64,000 nt of DNA from contig NZ_JASZYG010000006.1 in assembly GCF_030317105.1 (NCBI RefSeq), forward strand, positions 310,001-374,000, read 5' to 3'. Of this stretch, positions 50,592-57,843 are shown in pieces. The notes below the pieces were generated by a model that was not told the DNA's origin, made no database searches, and worked only from the letters and a program-made list of their open reading frames with translations. The DNA comes from Variovorax brevis. Its GTDB lineage: Bacteria; Pseudomonadota; Gammaproteobacteria; Burkholderiales; Burkholderiaceae_C. Position numbers and translations under genes: made by a program. Every line of letters starts with the position of its first letter. Position 1 is the stretch's first letter.

Positions 50592-51629
50592 ATGGGAAAA
50601 CGAGCCGTCGTCACCGGCATCACGGGCCAGGATGGCGCCTACCTGGCGCAACTTCTGCTAGAGAAGGGCTACACCGTCTACGGTTCTTTCCGCCGGACAA
50701 GTTCCGTCAATTTCTGGCGGATCGAAGAACTGGGCATCGAGTCGCATCCCAATCTGCACCTGCTGGAACACGACCTGACGGACTTAGGGAGTTCGCTCGC
50801 TCTGATGGCGAAGACGGCGCCGGACGAGGTCTATAACCTTGCCGCTCAGAGCTTTGTTGGCGTCAGCTTCGACCAGCCTGCGGCGACCGCCCAGATCACC
50901 GCCGTCGGCGCTTTGAATCTCTTGGAGGCAATCCGAATCACCAATCCGAAGGTTCGCTTCTACCAAGCCAGCACATCCGAGATGTTCGGGAAGGTGCAGA
51001 GCATTCCGCAGACCGAAGAAACCCCATTCTATCCGCGCAGTCCCTACGGCGTCGCAAAGCTTTATGCGCACTGGATCACGGTGAATTACCGGGAAAGCTA
51101 CGACATCTTTGGCAGCAGCGGCATCCTTTTCAACCACGAAAGCCCGCTGCGCGGGAGGGAGTTCGTGACGCGAAAAATCACCGACGGCGTCGCGAAAATC
51201 AAACTCGGCAAGCTCGACGTTCTGGAACTGGGCAACCTCGACGCCAAGCGCGACTGGGGCTTTGCAAAGGAGTACGTCGAAGGGATGTGGCGCATGCTGC
51301 AGGCCAAGGAACCCGACACCTTCGTGCTGGCAACCAACCGGACCGAGACCGTCCGGGATTTCGTGCAAATGGCCTTCAAGGGCGCAGGCATCCAGGTCGA
51401 ATTCAAGGGCACGGGCGAAACCGAATCCGCGGTCGACACCGCGACTGGCAAGACGGTGATGCGCATCAACCCTAAGTTCTATCGCCCGGCCGAGGTCGAG
51501 TTGCTGATCGGCAACCCCGAAAAAGCCTTCGCCAAATTGGGATGGGAACCCAAGACCACGTTGGAGCAGCTGTGCCAAATGATGGTGGATGCAGACCTGC
51601 GACGCAACGCACAAGGGCATTCGTTTTGA
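50592..51629 (+). CDS. gmd: GDP-mannose 4,6-dehydratase
   Basis: A 345-aa extended SDR that converts GDP-D-mannose to GDP-4-keto-6-deoxy-D-mannose. AVVTGITGQDGAYLAQLLLE is the NADP motif, FYQASTSEMFGKV holds the catalytic Thr-Ser-Glu, and SPYGVAKLYAHWITVNYRES holds Tyr/Lys. ILFNHESPLRGREFVTRKIT and LGNLDAKRDWGFAKEYVEGM are hallmark segments of Gmd. It takes the ManC product and passes it to Rmd, whose start overlaps its stop. The upstream 135 bp may carry the promoter for gmd-rmd. Confidence 0.95.
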   Translation: MGKRAVVTGITGQDGAYLAQLLLEKGYTVYGSFRRTSSVNFWRIEELGIESHPNLHLLEHDLTDLGSSLALMAKTAPDEVYNLAAQSFVGVSFDQPAATAQITAVGALNLLEAIRITNPKVRFYQASTSEMFGKVQSIPQTEETPFYPRSPYGVAKLYAHWITVNYRESYDIFGSSGILFNHESPLRGREFVTRKITDGVAKIKLGKLDVLELGNLDAKRDWGFAKEYVEGMWRMLQAKEPDTFVLATNRTETVRDFVQMAFKGAGIQVEFKGTGETESAVDTATGKTVMRINPKFYRPAEVELLIGNPEKAFAKLGWEPKTTLEQLCQMMVDADLRRNAQGHSF

Positions 51630-52522
51630 AGATACTGCTCACCGGTTCAGATGGATTTACGGGCAAGCCCTTTGCCGAGTACGCCGTCTCTCTGGGTCAC
51701 GAAATTGTCGCGCTGCAATCGAACTTGACCAGCCGCGAGGAATTGTTCAATGAGATCAAGGAAGCCACACCCGACGCGGTCGTTCATCTGGCGGCCATCA
51801 GCTTTGTGGGGCACGCGGACGAAAAGGAGTTCTACGCGATCAACGTCCTAGGCACGACCAACCTGCTGGATGCCTTGGTGCAACTGAAGGTCGCGCCCAG
51901 CAAGGTGCTGCTGGCAAGCAGCGCCAACATTTACGGCAACACCGATCAGTCGCCCATTGTTGAAACCCTTTCGCCGGCACCGGTGAACCACTATGCCATG
52001 AGCAAGCTGGCCATGGAATACATGGCCCGGACGTACCAAGATCGCCTCAGGCTGGTGATCACACGCCCCTTCAACTACACCGGTCCTGGGCAGGATCGCA
52101 ACTTCATCATCCCGAAGCTTGCGTTCCATTTCGCTCATCGAAAGCCATCCATCGCGTTGGGCAATCTGAATGTCGAGCGGGAATTCAATGACGTTCAGCT
52201 CGTCTGCAGCGCCTACATGGAATTGCTGAACCATGGCGAGCCGGGAGAGACCTACAACGTTTGCTCGGGACAGCCTTATGAGCTTCAAAGCATCATTGAC
52301 AAGTTCTCTAGTCTCACGGGACATTCTCTCAAAGTGCGCATTGACTCAGCCTTAGTGCGCGCCAACGAAGTGCATCGTCTGTGCGGCAATCCGGCCAAAT
52401 TGACGGCATTGCTGGCCAAACGCGGCCGCTTGCTGGACGCTCCGCCCATTGAATCAACCTTGAGGCGGATGCTACTGGCCGAAAATGCGTCGGCGCTGAG
52501 CACCGCCGCCCAAGAACCATGA
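51626..52522 (+). CDS. rmd: GDP-4-dehydro-6-deoxy-D-mannose reductase (GDP-D-rhamnose synthase)
   Basis: A 298-aa SDR. KILLTGSDGFTGKPFAEYAV is the NAD(P) motif, VLLASSANIYGNTDQSP carries Ser, and VNHYAMSKLAMEYMART carries Y-x-x-x-K. RPFNYTGPGQDRNFIIPKLA and REFNDVQLVCSAY are typical of the RmlD/Rmd group. With Gmd and ManC it gives GDP-D-rhamnose; a fucose synthase (Fcl) is less likely because the epimerase-type residues and length (about 320 aa) of Fcl are absent. The start is TTG at 51626, overlapping the gmd stop as TTGA, so translation is coupled. Confidence 0.9.
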   Translation: MKILLTGSDGFTGKPFAEYAVSLGHEIVALQSNLTSREELFNEIKEATPDAVVHLAAISFVGHADEKEFYAINVLGTTNLLDALVQLKVAPSKVLLASSANIYGNTDQSPIVETLSPAPVNHYAMSKLAMEYMARTYQDRLRLVITRPFNYTGPGQDRNFIIPKLAFHFAHRKPSIALGNLNVEREFNDVQLVCSAYMELLNHGEPGETYNVCSGQPYELQSIIDKFSSLTGHSLKVRIDSALVRANEVHRLCGNPAKLTALLAKRGRLLDAPPIESTLRRMLLAENASALSTAAQEP

Positions 52523-52619
52523 AGGCTTCGGAAAACACCGACCGGCCCGCCTCGCCAGAAGGGCGCACCCTGCCAATTCAAGTGTTCGTGCCCCCCAGCT
52601 TTGCTCATCGGGGAACACG

Positions 52620-52648
52620 TTGCCTGTTGCAGCCTATTTCACTTTAAA
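52620..52648 (+). promoter_or_regulatory. Candidate sigma-70 promoter
   Basis: TTGCCT (52620-52625) and TTTAAA (52643-52648) are separated by 17 bp in an AT-richer stretch of the 155-bp gap after rmd. Transcription would begin near 52655 and read the small ORF and the glycosyltransferase at 52937. Confidence 0.35.
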
Positions 52649-52677
52649 GAAATTTTGGCATAACAGAGGCAACTACC

Positions 52678-52908
52678 ATGCGCTATCTAAAAGACCGTGT
52701 CGCGATCGCGCTTAGAAAAATATCCTCGCTGTCGCGGAAGCTGCCATTGCTTCGAAGGATGGCTGGCGCCGTGCTTCGTCGCTCCCCCTCGTGGGATGCT
52801 CGCATACGGCGAGTGATTCTTGCGGGCCAAATGAAGCGCGTCATCCGCGAACCGTCGAACCCCAAATCACGCGCCGTCTTTGAACAACTCACCCAGAACA
52901 AGCCTTGA
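52678..52908 (+). CDS. Small basic protein preceding the second giant glycosyltransferase
   Basis: A 76-aa ORF of no known family, with GAGG and ATG 52678. It is very basic: VAIALRKISSLSRKLPLLRR, MAGAVLRRSPSWDARIRRVI, ending SRAVFEQLTQNKP. It resembles the 47483 ORF in the A-L-R-(R/K) basic helix, the R-R-V-x-L segment and the end (NPKSRAVFEQLT beside SPSAMVVYRRLQ). It ends 28 bp before the glycosyltransferase start. An amphipathic basic helix of this kind is common at N-termini of membrane-associated glycosyltransferases, so it may be a separate anchor or partner. Confidence 0.55.
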   Translation: MRYLKDRVAIALRKISSLSRKLPLLRRMAGAVLRRSPSWDARIRRVILAGQMKRVIREPSNPKSRAVFEQLTQNKP

Positions 52909-52936
52909 CGGAAACGCAGGGGTCGCCATTCCATAC

Positions 52937-55504
52937 ATGAGAATCGTCATCGACATGCAGGGGGCTCAGAGTAGCTTCTCCGCGCACCGGGGTGTTGGGC
53001 GCTATACGCGCGAATTGACGGCAGCACTACTGCGCCTAGGCTCTCCGCATGAAATCGTTCTTGCCTTAAACGGCGCATTTTCCGAGTCCGTGCTCGCATT
53101 GCGCAAGGAATTTGGGCAGTTGCTTCCGCAGTCTCGCATCAAGGTGTGGCACCAACCCCTGAAAATTGCTGCACACGCGCGGCCCAATGCCGAGCGCATG
53201 AAGGCAGCGCAACTGGTCAGGGAGTCCTTCCTGATGAGCCTGGAACCCGACGTGATCATTTCGACCAACCTGCAGGAGGGCCTAGTCGACGACGCATGCA
53301 CCAGCGTCGGACTCATTGAAAGCAAGGTCATCTATGTCTCGACCCTGCATGACGTCGTCCCTCTGTTTGAGCCGGAGAAATACCTCTCGAATCCCGAGGT
53401 GAAGAAGTGGTATGAGGAAAAAATAGCGTTTGCGACGGCGTCCGACCTTATCCTGACCGTCTCGGAGTCTTCAAAACGCGACATCGTCAGCAAGCTCGGG
53501 GTTCCACCCGGAAAGATCGGCGTCACCTACAACGCCGTGGACACCAAGCTGTTTCGTAAGCGTGAAATCGATGACTCAGAGAAGGCGAAATTCCTCTCGC
53601 GCCTTGGAATCGAGGGACGCTTCATTCTTTATTCTGGCGGCAATGACGACCACAAGAACCTGAATGCGCTCTACAAGGCTTTCGCACAACTGCCCTCTGC
53701 GCTGCAATCCACGGTGCAGCTAGTGATGGTGGGTCGAGAACTCAAAGCCCAGGAACCTATTGGCCGAAAAAAGCTGCGTAGGCTGGGTTTGCCCCCCGAA
53801 AGCGTGTCCCGGATCGTGTACCCGGGCTATATCAGCGACGAGGATCTGGTGCGACTCATGAACTTGGCGTCCTTGTTCGTCTTTCCGTCGCTGCGTGAAG
53901 GATTTGGCTTGCCGCCCTTGGAGGCCATGGCTTGCGGCGCGCCGGTCGTTACGTCCGACACCTCCAGCCTACCGGAAATCACTGGCCTGAAGGAGGCAAT
54001 GTTCTCGCCTCATTCCGTCGATCAACTGAGCACCATGATTGGGAAGGCACTGACGGACTCTGCGTTCTCAGACCGACTGCGCGCCAACGCCGAAAATCGC
54101 GTGCAGTTCTTTTCCTGGGCAAACTCCGCAAAGCATCTCATCGAGCTACTCGAGTCGGTCACAACAAACCGGCCCGCTGCAACGTTGAAATCCCCAACGC
54201 CCGCCGCCGCTGCTGTCGCGGCCAGGATTCGTGGCGCCGCGCTCACGCTTTCCAGGGAAGATCTCTACGGCGTCGCCCAATCCATTGCCGAGTCCTTTGA
54301 CAACGGAAGCGGTGAATCGACGGTGTATCTGGACGTGAGTTCGATCATCCTTGCCGACGATCGGTCCGGCATCCAGCGGGTGGTGCGGGCGCTTGGCAGC
54401 GAGCTCCTCAGGCGGGGAGGCTCGCGCTTCGTGCCCGTCTATACGACACCGGGCGACTACGAGCACTACATCGCACATCGGTTCATGGCGGAGTGCCTCG
54501 GGGCAACCGACGAGCCCGTTCAGGAGTCGCAGCCGACATGGGTCGACCTGCGACCCGGAGATGTGCTGATTTACCTCGATCTTCACCCCGCGGTAGCAAT
54601 TAACCACCAAGAGAAAAATGAATACTTGCGGGAGAAGGGTCTGTCCGTTCTCCATGTCGTCTACGACCTGATCCCTATTCTTCGGCCGGACTTCTTCTGG
54701 CCGGAGCTTTGCGCGGAATTCTCGAATTGGATGAATGCAATGGCGCATTCTTCGGGTGCAATTTGCATTTCGAAATCGGTGGCCGACGATGTTGCTGCGT
54801 GGATCCGAGAAAACGCGCCAGACCGGGTTGACGATTTCAAGATCACCTCGTTCCATCTGGGCGCCGACATCGACAACTCCGTCCCTACCAGAGGTCTTCC
54901 GCCAAATGCGTCGGAAACGCTTGAGAAAATGCGTTCGCGACCGACATTCTTGATGGTGGGGACGATCGAGCCCAGAAAGGGATACCTGCAGGCGCTCGCC
55001 GCCTTCAATATGCTGTGGGAGCGTGGCCACGACTGGAATCTCGTAATGGTCGGACGCAAGGGATGGCAAATCGACGCCTTTAGCCGCGAGGTGCTCAATC
55101 ACCCGAAATTCGATCAGCACCTCTATTGGCTCCAGGGGTGCAGCGATGAATACCTAGGTCTGGTTTACAAGTCGGCCACCGGCGTTCTCGCGGCGAGTGA
55201 GGCGGAAGGCTTTGGATTGCCATTGATCGAGGCCGCACGCTACGGAACCCCAATCATCGCGCGTGAGATCAAGGTCTTTCGGGAAGTTGCGGGCAATGCA
55301 GCCTTTTACTTCTCGGGAGGGCAGGCAAGAGACCTTGCGGATGAACTGGAGGCATGGATGGCCTTGCGCGAGGACGCTCAGGCGCCCGATTCGAGCACGA
55401 TGACAATCCTCAAGTGGGCACAAAGCGCCGAGCAGTTCGCGCAGTGCATCGGCCACTGCGCGCGGGACATTCTGGATCGGCCATTGGCACTGATCCAAAG
55501 TTGA
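52937..55504 (+). CDS. Tandem GT4 glycosyltransferase (two complete modules)
   Basis: An 855-aa protein. Module 1 (1-405) starts RIVIDMQGAQSSFSAHRGVG, has VSTLHDVVPLFEPEKYL, the donor half LYSGGNDDHKNLNALYKAF, and E321-GFGLPPL-E329. Module 2 (about 462-840) has YLDVSSIILADDRSGIQRVV, VVYDLIPILRPDFF, MVGTIEPRKGY, and E757-GFGLPLI-E765. Both modules look catalytically complete, so it may make two linkages in a repeat, as tandem D-rhamnosyl or mannosyl transferases do. ATG 52937 is chosen by homology with the 47790 protein; no good ribosome-binding site is visible. Confidence 0.88.
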   Translation: MRIVIDMQGAQSSFSAHRGVGRYTRELTAALLRLGSPHEIVLALNGAFSESVLALRKEFGQLLPQSRIKVWHQPLKIAAHARPNAERMKAAQLVRESFLMSLEPDVIISTNLQEGLVDDACTSVGLIESKVIYVSTLHDVVPLFEPEKYLSNPEVKKWYEEKIAFATASDLILTVSESSKRDIVSKLGVPPGKIGVTYNAVDTKLFRKREIDDSEKAKFLSRLGIEGRFILYSGGNDDHKNLNALYKAFAQLPSALQSTVQLVMVGRELKAQEPIGRKKLRRLGLPPESVSRIVYPGYISDEDLVRLMNLASLFVFPSLREGFGLPPLEAMACGAPVVTSDTSSLPEITGLKEAMFSPHSVDQLSTMIGKALTDSAFSDRLRANAENRVQFFSWANSAKHLIELLESVTTNRPAATLKSPTPAAAAVAARIRGAALTLSREDLYGVAQSIAESFDNGSGESTVYLDVSSIILADDRSGIQRVVRALGSELLRRGGSRFVPVYTTPGDYEHYIAHRFMAECLGATDEPVQESQPTWVDLRPGDVLIYLDLHPAVAINHQEKNEYLREKGLSVLHVVYDLIPILRPDFFWPELCAEFSNWMNAMAHSSGAICISKSVADDVAAWIRENAPDRVDDFKITSFHLGADIDNSVPTRGLPPNASETLEKMRSRPTFLMVGTIEPRKGYLQALAAFNMLWERGHDWNLVMVGRKGWQIDAFSREVLNHPKFDQHLYWLQGCSDEYLGLVYKSATGVLAASEAEGFGLPLIEAARYGTPIIAREIKVFREVAGNAAFYFSGGQARDLADELEAWMALREDAQAPDSSTMTILKWAQSAEQFAQCIGHCARDILDRPLALIQS

Positions 55505-55907
55505 TCGGCAGATGCCCTCCCTTCAAATACGAAAGGATGTACGGGCGCCGGGGCGATACTTGAGGCCGACCGGCAACGCGGTAGCTAAGCTCGAGTAGGC
55601 AGCCTTGATGCACCGCACATAGAGCTGCAGCACTAGGACCATTCTTGAGAAGGGTGACACTGCAAATCGGCCAGGCCAAAACCTCGCAAGTATCCACGGC
55701 GCCTCTTGAAGTGGGCGAAATTTAATCGCCGGACAAGGGTTCTCAGGTAGAGTCCGAAAATCAACCCTTTCCCACGAATTGGAAATAGTCAAGGGGCGCT
55801 CCACCGATAGACGCCAAATCATCTGCAGGGAACCGCCGGAGGTGCGGTAGCAGAGCAAGGCGGTCTTGCATCAAGGGTTGAGGAGTATCCGAACCTTGGT
55901 TTTAGGT
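55505..55907. other. 403-bp gene-free stretch
   Basis: No convincing gene, repeat or strong hairpin. A 111-codon minus-strand reading frame (55523-55858) has unusual composition and no recognisable motif; it could be a decayed gene fragment. The stretch may hold the promoter of the FkbM gene, but no clear -35/-10 pair was found. Confidence 0.4.
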
Positions 55908-57797
55908 ATGCCATTCAAAAGCACTCCATTTCGACAGATTGAGCGCCTGTATGCATCGGTGCTGCAAGCGGCCGCCTCCCTTGCAAACCTGAGATCTAGC
56001 AGCGCAGAACAAGAACGACTTCTTCGAATCACCACTGATGCTGTTGACAAGGCGGTGTCAACCACGAGAGATTCGATGGCAGTGCTCATTGCAGCGAATG
56101 CAACAGAAATCAGGAAGGCGACAGACGCATTTCAGCGCCTCTTGCCCCCACCCACGGCGCCCACCGAGATTGAGCGCTCGCAAGAACTGGCTCTTCTTCG
56201 GGCACAAGCGAATGCGTCGACGCCGCGCAACCCCGTCGTCCACGGTTGGTCTTCCTATTCTCAGTGTGACGAGGATGGAATCATTCGAGAGTGCTTGGCA
56301 AGGATTTCTCAAGTGGCGACACTGTCTCGAACATTCATCGAAGTCGGATGTGCTGATGGCCTTGAGAATAATACGCATCAGCTTGCACTCGACGGATTCG
56401 CAGGCTGCTGGATCGACGGTGACCTCAGAAATGTTCACTTCATAGATGAGGCGCTAGGAGGCCTCCAGTTCCCCGCGTTGATGATTCGACATTCCTTTGT
56501 AACGCTCGAGACGGCCGAGCAGACCATTAAAGATTGCCGTTTATTTCTCGGCACAGAGGAGATTGACCTTCTGTCTTTCGATGTCGATGGAAACGATACG
56601 CACTTGATTCGCAAAGCGCTGCTGGCTGTTCACCCCAAATTGATCGTTGTCGAATACAACGCGAAATTCAGGCCTCCTACTCGACTTGAAATGGACTACG
56701 TGGCCGAGCATAAATGGGGCGGCGACGATTACTTCGGCGCGTCGCTTCAGTCCTGGATGGATGTCCTGTCCGATTACACCCTGGTTTGCTGCAATATCAG
56801 CGGTGTGAATGCATTTTTCGTCCACAACGATTTGACAGTCCCATTCACCAAATACGGGGTTGAAAGCCTGTACCAACCTGCGCGCTATTGGCTGACACGA
56901 AAATCCGGCCATGCTCCGAGCCTAAGATGGCTGAGGCAATGCGCGCCGATTGCCAAAATTGACAGACCGTGGATCATTGAGGCGAAAATTCCAAATTTTC
57001 CGCCTTTCAATTTCGAAATTCATCGCCATATCGATCAATTCATCTCAAGCGATCTTGCCCGCGATAAAATCTGGGAACCTTTCGAAACCGATGTATTTCG
57101 GCGACTGTGCCACCTCGATGATTTTGTGCTCGACATCGGTGGAAATATTGGCTGGTATTGCGCGGTGGCTTCCAGAATCATCGGGCCGGACGGTCGGTTG
57201 ATGGTCTTCGAGCCTGACCCGGAAAATTTTGGTCTATTGACACGAAACGCGTCGCGCCACACCGATGGGTCGCCGAGTTGCGTCGAACTCAAGCAGCAAG
57301 CCGTGGGCGATATTGTCGGCACCATCAATCTTTTCCGCTCTGAAGAAAATCTGGGAGATCACCGACTCTTTGACGATGGATCGGCGCGCAGTTCGATAGA
57401 GGTTCGAATTGTCACACTCGACTCTGTCCTGGCCCGCGAGACGCGGCTTCCGGACATTGTGAAGTCTGACACGCAGGGTTCGGAGGCCCGCATTCTGAGG
57501 GGCGCGCAAGGCCTCTTGGCCGCGGGCTGGCGGCCCATCTTTCTGCTTGAGTTCTGGCCCTTCGGTTTGACCCGTTCAGGTAACGAGCCGCTGGAGATGT
57601 GGCACATCCTTAGCGACCTCGGCTACCAAATGTTCGAGGTATCTGAGGAAAACCCAACGCTGACACCACTCGTGGCGGAGCAGCTTAAGCAGCGCATCGT
57701 CGACGACCTGTCTCCTACTTTGGGACGATTCATCAATATCCTCGCCGTGCCGCACGGCAGCAATCGCATTGCGGACTTGCGCGGCCTGCTTGATTGA
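55908..57797 (+). CDS. Tandem FkbM-type methyltransferase
   Basis: A 629-aa protein. Residues 1-110 are a helical, partly coiled-coil N-terminal part. Residues about 115-330 resemble a methyltransferase domain (FIEVGCADGLENNTHQLALD, FDVDGNDTHLIRKAL). Residues 395-612 are a clear FkbM domain (VLDIGGNIGWYCAVAS 407-422; MVFEPDPENFGLL; IVKSDTQGSEARILRGA; FLLEFWP). FkbM enzymes are O-methyltransferases, often on sugars or polyketides. ATG 55908 is chosen; in-frame TTG codons at 55866 and 55878 are weaker. The sequence looks less GC-rich than the first 40 kb. Confidence 0.85.
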   Translation: MPFKSTPFRQIERLYASVLQAAASLANLRSSSAEQERLLRITTDAVDKAVSTTRDSMAVLIAANATEIRKATDAFQRLLPPPTAPTEIERSQELALLRAQANASTPRNPVVHGWSSYSQCDEDGIIRECLARISQVATLSRTFIEVGCADGLENNTHQLALDGFAGCWIDGDLRNVHFIDEALGGLQFPALMIRHSFVTLETAEQTIKDCRLFLGTEEIDLLSFDVDGNDTHLIRKALLAVHPKLIVVEYNAKFRPPTRLEMDYVAEHKWGGDDYFGASLQSWMDVLSDYTLVCCNISGVNAFFVHNDLTVPFTKYGVESLYQPARYWLTRKSGHAPSLRWLRQCAPIAKIDRPWIIEAKIPNFPPFNFEIHRHIDQFISSDLARDKIWEPFETDVFRRLCHLDDFVLDIGGNIGWYCAVASRIIGPDGRLMVFEPDPENFGLLTRNASRHTDGSPSCVELKQQAVGDIVGTINLFRSEENLGDHRLFDDGSARSSIEVRIVTLDSVLARETRLPDIVKSDTQGSEARILRGAQGLLAAGWRPIFLLEFWPFGLTRSGNEPLEMWHILSDLGYQMFEVSEENPTLTPLVAEQLKQRIVDDLSPTLGRFINILAVPHGSNRIADLRGLLD

Positions 57798-57843
57798 CTG
57801 CTGCGCGTGGTTGTCACCATATCGGCAATCGCAAATCACAACG

